A DNA stretch of 64,000 nt from Candidatus Oscillochloris fontis (GCF_004138135.1 NZ_RYFD01000002.1:124001-188000); one strand, 5' to 3'. Numbered from the stretch's first letter, positions 43,336-51,710 are shown. Program-made: numbers and translations. Notes: generated by a model from the sequence alone, not told the origin.

Positions 43336-43914
43336 TTAGTGTGGGGGTTGGGGGGTATATTCCGTGCGCAAGCGGGCAAAGAGATGGGTATCCCGGCGGG
43401 TACCATCCACATGTATCCCATCAGATCGGAACGTCCCCTCTCGTATCATACCCGCTTTTTGGGCAGTATGCGCACTGGCCAGATTGCGCGTGTCGCAGCG
43501 CCAGAAGAGGCGTTGCCAGGGCCATTCACTGAAGCCCCAATCGAGCAGCGCCCGCAGGGTGCGCGTCCCTAAGCCCCGGCCCGCTTCGTGAGCGGCGATC
43601 CACATGCCGATCTCGGCATTGCCATGTTCTAGCCCCTGCTTGGGCAGATGGTAGCCGGTGCCTCCGACCAACGCATCCCCGCGCCAGATGCCCAGTGTGA
43701 AGCCCTGGTTGAGATGGTACTGGCCAGCAAAACGGCGGCAGATCGCCTCCGACTCTTCCAGTGACTGGTTGGGCTTGGCCCAGATCATCCACTGGCGTAG
43801 GTGCTCATACGAGGCATTTACCGTGTGTTGCAGTGCGGCTCCATCACCGGGGCGGTAGGCGCGTAGGGTGAAGGTGTCGTAGTGGTATTCGAGCGGCGGG
43901 ATGAAGGTGTCCAT
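43336..43914 (-). CDS. GNAT acetyltransferase (RimJ/RimL type)
   Basis: A 192-residue N-acetyltransferase with the RimJ/RimL layout: TLRAYRPGDGAALQHTVN at the start, GTGYHLPKQGLEHGNAEIGM, the acetyl-CoA loop EAGRGLGTRTLRALL (near residue 105), and LASAHTAQKAGMIREGTF. It acetylates a protein N-terminus or small amine; the substrate is unknown. The ATG at 43914 is chosen; an ATG at 43968 would overlap the upstream gene by 31 bases. Confidence 0.85.
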   Translation of the reverse strand: MDTFIPPLEYHYDTFTLRAYRPGDGAALQHTVNASYEHLRQWMIWAKPNQSLEESEAICRRFAGQYHLNQGFTLGIWRGDALVGGTGYHLPKQGLEHGNAEIGMWIAAHEAGRGLGTRTLRALLDWGFSEWPWQRLFWRCDTRNLASAHTAQKAGMIREGTFRSDGIHVDGTRRDTHLFARLRTEYTPQPPH

Positions 43915-43937
43915 AAGAGAACGTGTTGCTTTCAGAT

Positions 43938-44447
43938 CTACACTACCGGATTCTTCTTGGGCTTCCATGGCTTTAACACCGAGATAAAGATGATTGAGAG
44001 CAGGGTCAACAACTGCGGGCCAACCGCATAGGACATGAGTTGGTGGTTGGTGAGAAACTGCGGGTTCTGTACGGCAAGCTGCGGATCAGTGGCTGTCAGT
44101 GCCTCCATCCCATTGAGCCACGGGCCAAGGAAGAAGGTGCCGAAGAGAATGATGGCGATGGTGAGAACCCACTTGACCGTCACCCATGCCCACTTGAAGA
44201 AGCCCCAAGGCGTGAGAGCGCTGATCAGAACACTAGTGATGAGGGTGGCAATCGCTGAAGGAATAATCACCCAGTCGTCAATGCGCTTGAGGATGCTCAG
44301 AATGGTATGGGTCTCACTACTACTACTCGGTTGGTAGCTGAAATGGAGCAGCACCATACACAGAGCTGCGCCTACCCAAGTGGATGAGAAGAGGATGTGG
44401 AAGCCTTTGAGCCATGCACGACCTTGGGGGGTGAGTTTGGCGGCCAT
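43938..44447 (-). CDS. Four-helix membrane protein (DUF2269/CopD-like)
   Basis: A 169-residue integral membrane protein with four helices. It begins GRAWLKGFHILFSSTWVGAA, a His-containing first helix typical of DUF2269/CopD-like proteins, and has ISALTPWGFFKWAWVTVKWV and the C-terminal LLTLLSIIFISVLKPW. Family members are poorly characterised; haem or copper handling is only a possibility. It lies 23 bp upstream of the acetyltransferase gene. Confidence 0.7.
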   Translation of the reverse strand: MAAKLTPQGRAWLKGFHILFSSTWVGAALCMVLLHFSYQPSSSSETHTILSILKRIDDWVIIPSAIATLITSVLISALTPWGFFKWAWVTVKWVLTIAIILFGTFFLGPWLNGMEALTATDPQLAVQNPQFLTNHQLMSYAVGPQLLTLLSIIFISVLKPWKPKKNPVV

Positions 44448-44568
44448 AAAGAGGTTTACTTTCGGTATGGGAGAGCGATGTCGGCAGCTATTGTAGCACT
44501 TGATGCTAGTCTACGGATCACCCTTGGGGTCAGGAAACCCCATCATCGCCGGGTTCCCCGATCATCCC

Positions 44569-44636
44569 GTAGGGGCGAAGCATCGCCCACTGGTTCGGGT
44601 TCCCATGCTCCATGGCAGGCGATGCTTCGCCCCTAC
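44569..44636. repeat. Palindromic repeat, family B (single copy)
   Basis: GTAGGGGCGAAGCATCGCC and, inverted, GGCGATGCTTCGCCCCTAC. It is in the gap before the phn operon. Between it and phnG, TTTAACA, TTAGTCA and CTTACAC (44669, 44681, 44694) form loose direct repeats spaced 11-13 bp that recall Pho boxes. Confidence 0.78.
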
Positions 44637-44717
44637 TTCACCCAAATCCCCTCTGCCCTTGACCGCGATTTAACACCCCCTTAGTCAACCCCGCTTACAC
44701 TTGCGCCGCAGCGTGTG

Positions 44718-45170
44718 ATGGCTTTGCCTACATGGGATGACTTCTCCATGTCCTACCCCGATCAATCTTTCTCCCTGAGTGTCCTCAGCCGTAGTCCGGC
44801 TACGCTGGTTAAGGATTTTGTTGAGAGCTTGTTGCCCGCTCTGGAACCAGTGGAGGTGTTGTACAACGCCACTGGCTTGGTCATGCTGCCGATGCAGGAT
44901 ACGGCCAAGGGTACGACCTTCTATGTGGGTGAGGTGTTGGTGGCCTCGGCGCGGGTGCGGTTGGCGGGTGGCGAGGGCTATGCCGCCTGTCTGGGCCGTG
45001 ATCTGACCCAGGCGTTGGCGCTGGCGTTGCTTGATGCGGCCTGCGCGGCGGGGTGTTGTCGTGCCGAGATTGCCGCGTTTGTGCAGGCGCAAGCAGCGGC
45101 GCTGGAGGCGGAGGATCTGGCGCTGCGGCACCAGATTGAGGCTACTCGTGTGGAGCTAGAGACATTCTGA
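44718..45170 (+). CDS. phnG: C-P lyase core subunit PhnG
   Basis: PhnG is part of the PhnGHIJ core that joins alkylphosphonate to ATP ribose and then breaks the carbon-phosphorus bond. The protein matches PhnG over its length: LSVLSRSPATLVKDFVESLL, the beta-strand block GTTFYVGEVLVASARVRLAG, GYAACLGRDLTQALALAL and a C-terminal RVELETF. The start is unsure: ATG 44718 is used, but ATG 44748 (MSYPDQ) aligns better with other PhnG N-termini. It is the first gene of the operon and overlaps phnH by one base. Confidence 0.88.
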   Translation: MALPTWDDFSMSYPDQSFSLSVLSRSPATLVKDFVESLLPALEPVEVLYNATGLVMLPMQDTAKGTTFYVGEVLVASARVRLAGGEGYAACLGRDLTQALALALLDAACAAGCCRAEIAAFVQAQAAALEAEDLALRHQIEATRVELETF

Positions 45171-45718
45171 TGATTACTCCTCAGTTGACGGCGTTTGAGG
45201 CCCAGAGTCAGCAGACGTTCCAGGCGCTCATGTGGGCGCTGAGTTACCCGGGGCGAGCGCAGCGCATCGCCGAGGTGGGTGTGGCAGCCTTCGCGGCGGT
45301 CGGGGCGACCCTGATCGATCTGGAGACGAGTTACTACACCAACCATGCTGGCTTGGTCCAGTTGCTGGCACATAGTGGGGCGCGGGCGTTGGGGCCGCAG
45401 CATGCCCACTACCAGTTCTACCCCGATCTGCCCAGCACGGCGCTCGATGATCTGGCGCTGGCCCCGGTCGGTACGTACCTTGACCCCGACTCTTCGGCGA
45501 CGTTGGTGCTGAGTTGCCACCTGGGTGCGGGTGAACGGCTGCGCCTGAGTGGGCCGGGTATCCCCGCACCGTTCATGGTGAATCTGGGTGGCTTGCCGCC
45601 GGGGTTCTGGGAGTTGCGCACCAATGTGTGCCAGTTCCCGCTTGGGTGGGACATCTTCTTCATTGCGCACGACCAACTGATCGGTCTGCCGCGTACAACC
45701 AAGGTTGAGGTGCTTTAG
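45170..45718 (+). CDS. phnH: C-P lyase core subunit PhnH
   Basis: A 182-residue PhnH, a PLP-transferase-like fold without the cofactor that completes the core complex. Family landmarks are QQTFQALMWALSYPGRAQR at the start, GATLIDLETSYYT, GTYLDPDSSATLVLSC and the end FIAHDQLIGLPRTTKVEV. It overlaps phnG and phnI by one base each, which shows translational coupling. Confidence 0.93.
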   Translation: MITPQLTAFEAQSQQTFQALMWALSYPGRAQRIAEVGVAAFAAVGATLIDLETSYYTNHAGLVQLLAHSGARALGPQHAHYQFYPDLPSTALDDLALAPVGTYLDPDSSATLVLSCHLGAGERLRLSGPGIPAPFMVNLGGLPPGFWELRTNVCQFPLGWDIFFIAHDQLIGLPRTTKVEVL

Positions 45719-46785
45719 TGGCCTATGTTGCGGCACGTGGCGGTGAAGCGGCGATCCAAGAGGCTGAGGCGCTCTTTCGCCGTCTGAATGGGACGCTTGA
45801 TGCCGGTTTGGTGCAGCAGATCGAGCGCCAGTTGCCCTATCTGGTGGATCGGGTGATGAGTGAAGGCTCGCTCTATGCGCCGGAGTTGGCCGCGTTGGCC
45901 ATCGCGCAGACCGGGGGTGATCTGTATGAGGCGATCTTGTTGCTGCGCGCCTACCGTTCGACGCAGCCACGGGTGGCCTATGCTGCGCCGGTTGATCCGG
46001 CAACTATGCAGACGCTGCGGCGCATCTCGGCGGCGTTTAAGGATATTCCCGGTGGCCAGATTCTTGGCCCGACCCTCGATTATAGCCACCGTCTCTTGCG
46101 CACGGATCTGCTTGATGGTGATGCGCAGGGAGAGGTAGCGAGCGAACAGCCCACAACCTCCGAATTGCCCGTGCTCCCCGATCTGCCCATCCCTCCCGTC
46201 ACCGAATGGCTACGCCTCAACGGGCTGCTGGAGGCGCTCCCGCCTCAGCCCCCCGCCGACCCGGCGCTCCTGCCCGATGTGACTCGTGAGGCGGTGCGTT
46301 TCCCGGCGCCGCGTGCGCAACGCTTACAGTCGCTTGCCCGCGCCGATACGGGTGGAGTGCTGGCGCTTGGGTATGCCAGTATGCGCGGTTATGGCCTCAT
46401 CCATCCTACGGTGAATGAGGTGCGCCTGGGCTATGCCGATGTGCTGCTCGAACATCCTATCAGTGGGGAGCGCTTTAGTGCGGGGCGGGTGCGGGTGAGT
46501 ATGGCCGAGGTGGTGAGTAGCCACGGCGATACACTGGAGTTGGGCTATGCGGCCACGTTGGGGTGGAATGAGGTGAAGGTGATTGCTGGCGCGATGCTCG
46601 ATCTGGAGATGGATAAGCCCAATCCGCACCCGGCGCATGACGAGGAGTTCGTGCTCTACCATACCGAGCCGGTTGAGTCGTCGGGGTTCTGTATTCACTA
46701 CAAACTACCCCATTATGTCACCTTCAGCAGCAACCTGGACGCACTGCGCCGGGCACGCGAGGCTGCGGCGGAGGATACCGAATGA
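45718..46785 (+). CDS. phnI: C-P lyase core subunit PhnI
   Basis: A 355-residue PhnI, the nucleosidase that with PhnG, H and L replaces adenine of ATP by the phosphonate. It has the expected length and blocks: YVAARGGEAAIQEAEALFRR, GYASMRGYGLIHPTVNEVRL, and CIHYKLPHYVTFSSNLD. In E. coli His328 and His333 of this last block help form a metal site at the contact with PhnJ; both are present here as His327 and His332. GTG start; four-base ATGA overlap with phnJ. Confidence 0.95.
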   Translation: MAYVAARGGEAAIQEAEALFRRLNGTLDAGLVQQIERQLPYLVDRVMSEGSLYAPELAALAIAQTGGDLYEAILLLRAYRSTQPRVAYAAPVDPATMQTLRRISAAFKDIPGGQILGPTLDYSHRLLRTDLLDGDAQGEVASEQPTTSELPVLPDLPIPPVTEWLRLNGLLEALPPQPPADPALLPDVTREAVRFPAPRAQRLQSLARADTGGVLALGYASMRGYGLIHPTVNEVRLGYADVLLEHPISGERFSAGRVRVSMAEVVSSHGDTLELGYAATLGWNEVKVIAGAMLDLEMDKPNPHPAHDEEFVLYHTEPVESSGFCIHYKLPHYVTFSSNLDALRRAREAAAEDTE

Positions 46786-47723
46786 GCCTCCAACAACTTG
46801 CGCATCCGCGCCATGACTATAGTTATGCCTTTTTGGATGAGTTTGCCAAGCGCGAATTGCGCCGCCGTATCCTCAAGGCCATCGCCATCCCCGGCTATCA
46901 GGTGCCATACGCCAGCCGCGAATTGCCGATGGCGCGCGGTTGGGGTACCGGCGGTCTGCAAGTGACCCTGGCCGCCGTCGGGCCGACAGACACGGTCAAG
47001 GTGATTGACCAGGGCGCGGATGACTCGGTCAATGCGGCCAACCTGCGCCGCTTTATTGCGCGTATGGCCGGCGTGCAGACCACCACCGATGTGTTGGCGG
47101 CGACGATCATCCAGAGTCGCCACCGTATCCCCGAAGAGCGGCTGCGCGAGGGGCAACTGTTGGTGTTGCAGGTGCCGGTGCCCGAACCACTGACCCATGT
47201 GGAACCGAGTGTCACCCGTGCGCGCCAGATGCATGCCGACGCCGATTATGCGCTGATCTGGCTTGAACTGCACGAGCAGTTGGTACGTTACCGCACCTTT
47301 ACCGGCGGAGCCGACTACCCGGTGGTGGTACACGGGCGCTACCTGATGGCTCCGAGTCCTATTCCGCGCTGGGATACCCCGATGCTGCACCAGGCTGCTC
47401 ACCTGACCCTGCTCTCGGCGGGGCGTGAGAAGCGCTTGTATGCGGTGCCGCCCTATACCGATGTGCGCCCGATTGAGTTCGAGGATGTCCATTTTCAGGT
47501 TGAGAACCAAGCGGGCCGGGTGTGTGCGCAGACCGGCGCGATCAACCGCTTTATGAATGAAGTCCCCCAGCCCGATGGCAGTTCGCGCTACATCCTCTCC
47601 GACACCGGCTATGCGGCAAAGCTCGTGCAGCGGGCGCAGGGTGAAGGAGTCGAGATCGGTGCGACCTACTATGACGATCAGGGCCGGTTCTACCATACGG
47701 GATTCTTGCACCATGATGACTAG
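46782..47723 (+). CDS. phnJ: PhnJ-family C-P lyase subunit lacking most catalytic cysteines
   Basis: PhnJ normally is the radical SAM subunit that breaks the C-P bond. This 313-residue protein aligns well over residues 12-245: ILKAIAIPGYQVPYASRELP (with the conserved Gly38), GWGTGGLQVTLAAVG, KVIDQGADDSVN, PSPIPRWDTPML, GREKRLYAVPP. The cysteine region is different. E. coli has CAIC...FVCSDTDYC; here the same block reads VCAQTG (248-252) and YILSDTGYA (270-278). So only the first cysteine (C248) remains; the second is Thr251, the third Leu272, and the proposed thiyl-radical Cys272 is Ala278. A 35-residue C-terminal extension is also unusual. The reading frame is intact and coupled to its neighbours. 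Confidence 0.93.
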   Translation: MSLQQLAHPRHDYSYAFLDEFAKRELRRRILKAIAIPGYQVPYASRELPMARGWGTGGLQVTLAAVGPTDTVKVIDQGADDSVNAANLRRFIARMAGVQTTTDVLAATIIQSRHRIPEERLREGQLLVLQVPVPEPLTHVEPSVTRARQMHADADYALIWLELHEQLVRYRTFTGGADYPVVVHGRYLMAPSPIPRWDTPMLHQAAHLTLLSAGREKRLYAVPPYTDVRPIEFEDVHFQVENQAGRVCAQTGAINRFMNEVPQPDGSSRYILSDTGYAAKLVQRAQGEGVEIGATYYDDQGRFYHTGFLHHDD

Positions 47724-48519
47724 ACCGAGCCTTGATCAGCCGCGCTTGGTGCGCGATGTACCACTGCTCCAAGCGCGTGGGTTGAGCCGCCGTTATGGCG
47801 CGATTACGGCGATTGATGGGGTGGATCTGAGTGTCTACCGGGGTGAAGTGTTGGGGATCGTGGGCGAATCGGGGTCGGGCAAATCCACGGTGCTGCGGCT
47901 GCTCAACCTCGAAGAGCCAGCCGATGCAGGCACGTACTACCTCGATCTGCCGGGCTATACCGATCAGAATCTCTTCACCATGGATCGCTACTTCCGTCGC
48001 CAAATTCAGATCCGGCATATCGGCATTGTCTACCAGAACCCCTACCTGGGGCTGCGCATGCGCCATACCAGTAGCGGCAATGTGGCCGAGCGGCTGATCA
48101 TGGCGGGCGAGCGCAACTTTGGCACGCTGCGCCATGCGGCCAAGACCGCGCTCAGCGCCTCGGAGTTTCCGCTGGAGCGCATGGACGATCTACCGATCCG
48201 GCTCTCTGGCGGTATGCAGCAGCGCGTCCAACTGGCACGGGCGCTGGCACTGCGGCCCATGCTCCTGCTGCTCGATGAACCCACCACCGGCCTTGATGTC
48301 TCGGTACAGGCGTTGGTGCTGGATACCCTGGCGCGTATTCAGCGTGAACTCCAGATCGCTACCGTGATCGTCTCGCATGATCTGGGAGTCATCCGGGCGC
48401 TCGCCGACCGGGTGATGGTGATGCGCCATGGGCGTGTGATCGAGCATGGCCTGACCGACCAGATCCTCGAAGATCCGCAAGAGGCATACACACAGCAACT
48501 GGTTTACGCAAAACTATGA
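47713..48519 (+). CDS. phnK: C-P lyase ABC-type subunit PhnK
   Basis: A 268-residue ABC protein that docks on the PhnJ-PhnI core. Walker A GESGSGKSTVL (near residue 50), signature RLSGGMQQRVQLA, Walker B LLLLDEPTTGLDVS, and the PhnK-typical IGIVYQNPYLGLRMRHTSSG. It overlaps phnJ by about ten bases and phnL by four. ATG 47713 or 47716 may be used. Confidence 0.94.
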   Translation: MMTRPSLDQPRLVRDVPLLQARGLSRRYGAITAIDGVDLSVYRGEVLGIVGESGSGKSTVLRLLNLEEPADAGTYYLDLPGYTDQNLFTMDRYFRRQIQIRHIGIVYQNPYLGLRMRHTSSGNVAERLIMAGERNFGTLRHAAKTALSASEFPLERMDDLPIRLSGGMQQRVQLARALALRPMLLLLDEPTTGLDVSVQALVLDTLARIQRELQIATVIVSHDLGVIRALADRVMVMRHGRVIEHGLTDQILEDPQEAYTQQLVYAKL

Positions 48520-49217
48520 GCATACTCGATGTTCAGGGCTTCAGCAAACAGTTCTTCGTTCACCACCTGCAACGCCAGATCCCGGCCTTTAACGAGGTTG
48601 ACTTCCGGCTGCACGCGGGTGAGTTCTTACTGGTGCGTGGTGTCAATGGGGTGGGCAAATCCACCCTACTGCGCTGTCTCTACCGTTCCTACCTGCCCAC
48701 AGCGGGGCGGGCGATCTACCACGCCCATGCGGGCCTGATCGATCTGGCATGCGCCGCCGATGTGGATATTGCCGCCCTGCGTCGCACCGAGATCGGCCAT
48801 GTCACCCAGTTCCTGCGGGCGCGTCCGCGTGTCAGTGCGATAGATGTGGTGATAGAGCCACTGCTCAGCCAAGGCCACAGCCGCGCCGAGGCGCACCAAA
48901 TCGCCGCTGAGTGGTTGGATGCCTTCGGTCTCAAAGCGGATATTTGGGACGCCTACCCAAGCACCTTCTCTGGGGGTGAGCAGCAGAAGGTGAATCTGGT
49001 GCGCGCCTTGATCGTGCCGCGCCGTCTGTTGCTGCTCGACGAACCCACCGCCTCACTCGATGCCAGTGCGCGGGCCGCATTGGTGGCGCGACTGGCCCAG
49101 ATCAAAGCGCAGGGTGTGGCGATGATCGGTGTCTTCCACCACCCGGAGGACGTGCGCGATCTGGTTGATGGTGAACTGCACTTAACGAATGTACAGGTAG
49201 ATTATGTGGCTAACTGA
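48516..49217 (+). CDS. phnL: C-P lyase ABC-type subunit PhnL
   Basis: A 233-residue ABC protein, second ATPase of the pathway, needed with PhnG, H and I for the first step. Walker A is GVNGVGKSTLLRCLY, signature FSGGEQQKVNLVRAL, Walker B LLLLDEPTASLDAS. Text GHVTQFLRARPRVSAIDVV is typical of PhnL. Overlaps phnK by four and phnM by 14 bases. Confidence 0.94.
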   Translation: MSILDVQGFSKQFFVHHLQRQIPAFNEVDFRLHAGEFLLVRGVNGVGKSTLLRCLYRSYLPTAGRAIYHAHAGLIDLACAADVDIAALRRTEIGHVTQFLRARPRVSAIDVVIEPLLSQGHSRAEAHQIAAEWLDAFGLKADIWDAYPSTFSGGEQQKVNLVRALIVPRRLLLLDEPTASLDASARAALVARLAQIKAQGVAMIGVFHHPEDVRDLVDGELHLTNVQVDYVAN

Positions 49218-50418
49218 TCTTCAGATCGTGCTTCCAGACGGGGTGATCGAGCGCGGTGCCCTACAGATCAATGATGGTCGGATCGCCCAGATTGTGGAGG
49301 GCGATGCGTTGCTGGATCGGGCGGGCAGTGTGGTGGATGGCAGTGGCCTCATCCTCATGCCGGGCATGATTGATATGCACGGTGATATGTTGGAGAGCGA
49401 GGTTGAACCGCGTCCGGGGGTGCATTTCCCGATAGACATGGCGGTCTTTGAGTTGGATAAGCGCCTAGCGGCAAATGGCATCACCACCGCCTACGCGGCA
49501 CTCTCCTTTTGGGATGGGATGTCGGGGCGTAGCGCCAACCACCGTTCGGGTGAACACGCCCACCGCATGAGTAGCGCCGTCTACAACCTGCGCAACCAGT
49601 TGCTGATTGACCTGCGCATCCATGCCCGCTACGAGGTACCGACGCCATCGGTAGCTCCGGCGCTGGTTGATCTGCTGGATCGTGGGATGGTGCATATGGT
49701 CTCGCTGATGGATCACACCCCCGGCCAGGGTCAGTACCGCGACATGGAGCAATATGTCTCCTTCATTGCCAAGTGGCGCAACGCCAGCCCCGCCGAGGTA
49801 GAAGCCGAAACCCACGAACGTATCCAGAACGCCAAGAACGACCCGCACATCTGGCGCACAGCGGCGGATATTGTCACCCAGGCATTGTCGAAGCACCTCC
49901 CGATTGCCTCGCACGATGACGACACCGTGCAGAAGATTGACCAGATGGCCGACTTCTCGGTGACAATTAGCGAGTTCCCCGTCACCCTAGCGGCGGCGCA
50001 GGAGGCGCGGCGGCGCGGGATGGCGGTGGTGATGGGCGCACCCAATATTCTGCGCGGCGGCTCACATTCGGGCAACCTGAGCGCCATCGAGGCGGTGCTG
50101 GCTGGGGTAGTGGATATGCTGGCCGCCGACTATGCGCCCGCTGCACTGCTTCAGGCGATCTTTATTCTGGTGGACAAGGGCATCCTGCCGTTGCACGCGG
50201 CGGTCAATCTGGTGAGCCAGAACGTCGCCACAGCCCTCGGCCTGCTTGATCGCGGGCGGATCGCAGCCGGTCTGAGCGCCGATCTGATCCTGGTTGAGCC
50301 GGGGCCACGCCCACGGGTACGCGGGACGATCCGGCGCGGGGTGCCAATCTACTGGGATGCGGCAATGGCGCTGCGCACGAGCGTTCACGATTGGGGGAAA
50401 CGGGTTGGGTATTCTTGA
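49204..50418 (+). CDS. phnM: Ribose-1-methylphosphonate triphosphate diphosphatase PhnM
   Basis: PhnM removes pyrophosphate from the ribose 1-phosphonate 5-triphosphate, giving the substrate for PhnJ. The 404-residue amidohydrolase shows LILMPGMIDMHGDMLESEVE (HxD metal ligands near residue 60), HMVSLMDHTPGQGQYRD, the SHDDDT motif and VVMGAPNILRGGSHSGN. Full length. It ends eight bases before a cluster of family A repeats. Confidence 0.95.
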   Translation: MWLTDLQIVLPDGVIERGALQINDGRIAQIVEGDALLDRAGSVVDGSGLILMPGMIDMHGDMLESEVEPRPGVHFPIDMAVFELDKRLAANGITTAYAALSFWDGMSGRSANHRSGEHAHRMSSAVYNLRNQLLIDLRIHARYEVPTPSVAPALVDLLDRGMVHMVSLMDHTPGQGQYRDMEQYVSFIAKWRNASPAEVEAETHERIQNAKNDPHIWRTAADIVTQALSKHLPIASHDDDTVQKIDQMADFSVTISEFPVTLAAAQEARRRGMAVVMGAPNILRGGSHSGNLSAIEAVLAGVVDMLAADYAPAALLQAIFILVDKGILPLHAAVNLVSQNVATALGLLDRGRIAAGLSADLILVEPGPRPRVRGTIRRGVPIYWDAAMALRTSVHDWGKRVGYS

Positions 50419-50425
50419 GCGGAAC

Positions 50426-50927
50426 GTAACTGTTCACACTTCTCCTAGCTTCCAGTTTTTGACGCAAAGACGCAGAGGCGCAAAGCCTGCAACAAAACCT
50501 TTGCGTCTTTGCGCCTTTGCGTCAATCAGAAGCTTCCTTTACCCCAAGTGTGAACAGTTACAGCGGAACCTCTGGTTGACGCAAAGACGCCAAGGCGCAA
50601 AGCCGACAACAGTAACTGTTCACAGTTCTCCTAGCATTCCGGTTTTGACGCAAAGGCGCAAAGGCGCAAAGCCGACAACAAAACCTTGGCGTCTTTGCGC
50701 CTTTGCGTCAATCAGAAGCTTCCTTTACCCCAAGTGTGAACAGTTACCGGCAACAAAACCTTTGCGTCCTTGCGCCTTTGCGTCAATACGAGATTTCTTT
50801 TACCCCAAGTGTGAATAGTTACACGTCTTAGTGCCTTTGCGTCAAGAAGAGAATGCTATTTACTCCATAAAGTGAACAGATACGCGCCTTGGCGTCTTTG
50901 CGTTAAAGCCGTGATGCTAGGAGAAGA
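50426..50927. repeat. Cluster of family A palindromic repeats
   Basis: The 513-bp gap between phnM and the next gene holds no gene and is almost all repeat. Full copies lie at 50426-50561 and 50612-50747 and are nearly identical. Partial copies occupy 50571-50611, 50748-50822, 50823-50883 and 50884-50927. Ends are GTAACTGTTCACACTT and AAGTGTGAACAGTTAC. The last piece supplies CTAGGAGA, which acts as ribosome site of the next gene. Confidence 0.9.
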
Positions 50928-50931
50928 GACC

Positions 50932-51588
50932 ATGGGCCGCTACTTCGAAGCCTTCCCGCCCCAGACCCGCCACTACAGCCCCCAACTGAGTGTTGAGCCA
51001 AGCATTGATCCCACGGCTCAGATCTTCAACTCGCACCTGGGCAGTTGGAGCGAGATCGGCCCACGGGTGGTGGTGAGCGAGAGCAACATTGGCGACTACA
51101 CCTACGCCTCGAACGATACTCAGATCGCCTACAGTGAGATCGGCAAGTTCGGCTCGATTGCCGCCCACGTGCGCATCAACCCGGTCAACCACCCCATGCA
51201 GCGCGTAACCCAGCACCACTGCACCTACCGTCGGGTGGCTTACGGCTTCGATACGGCGGATGATGCTGAGATCTTCGCTTGGCGGCGGGCGGCACGCTGC
51301 GTGATCGGCCCTGATGTCTGGATCGGCCATGGGGCGATCATCATGCCGGGGGTGACGATAGGAACCGGGGCGGTGGTGGGGTCGGGGGCGGTGGTAACGA
51401 AAGACGTAGAACCCTACATGATCGTGGTGGGTGTGCCCGCCCACCCGGTGCGCCCGCGCTTTGATGCTGAGACGGTGGCGCAGTTGCTGGCGATTGCGTG
51501 GTGGGATTGGGACCACGCCACGCTGACTGAGCGCTTTCATGATCTGCTCGATATGCCTACGTTTTTGCAAAAATATGCAAAAACGTAG
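50932..51588 (+). CDS. Phosphonate-locus hexapeptide transferase
   Basis: A 218-residue left-handed beta-helix protein. It matches the hexapeptide acyltransferase family often found beside phn genes (TIGR03308 type): opening SVEPSIDPTAQIFNSHLGSW, repeats with IGD/IGK turns, ARCVIGPDVWIGHGAIIMPG, GAVVTKDVEPYMIVVGVPA. It may acetylate an aminoalkylphosphonate or a related intermediate, the role PhnO has in E. coli (inference). The ATG at 50932 has AGGAGA upstream, which comes from the preceding repeat. Confidence 0.85.
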   Translation: MGRYFEAFPPQTRHYSPQLSVEPSIDPTAQIFNSHLGSWSEIGPRVVVSESNIGDYTYASNDTQIAYSEIGKFGSIAAHVRINPVNHPMQRVTQHHCTYRRVAYGFDTADDAEIFAWRRAARCVIGPDVWIGHGAIIMPGVTIGTGAVVGSGAVVTKDVEPYMIVVGVPAHPVRPRFDAETVAQLLAIAWWDWDHATLTERFHDLLDMPTFLQKYAKT

Positions 51589-51619
51589 CCATATTTAATC
51601 ATCATAGTATGTGTGAATT

Positions 51620-51710
51620 TTTTAGGGCTACGCCCAAAACCCCGATTTTTGTTGTTGTGTGGCGGCTACGCCGCCCCCAAACCTCCACCGAAGGTGATGT
51701 TTTCAAACAT
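51620..51710. repeat. Family C repeat, half copy
   Basis: GGGCTACGCCC, then one hairpin arm (GATTTTTGTTGTTGTGTGGC) and GGCGGCTACGCCGCC, but the second arm is missing. The end CCTCCACCGAAGGTGATGT matches the end of other copies. To the phnD gene the DNA is A+T-rich (51710-51790) and may hold a promoter (CATAAT near 51763). Confidence 0.7.

Noticed and set aside
50426-50927. Insertion sequence or remnant of a transposase gene
   Set aside because: No open frame of useful length and no transposase motif; all sequence is explained by short palindromic repeats.
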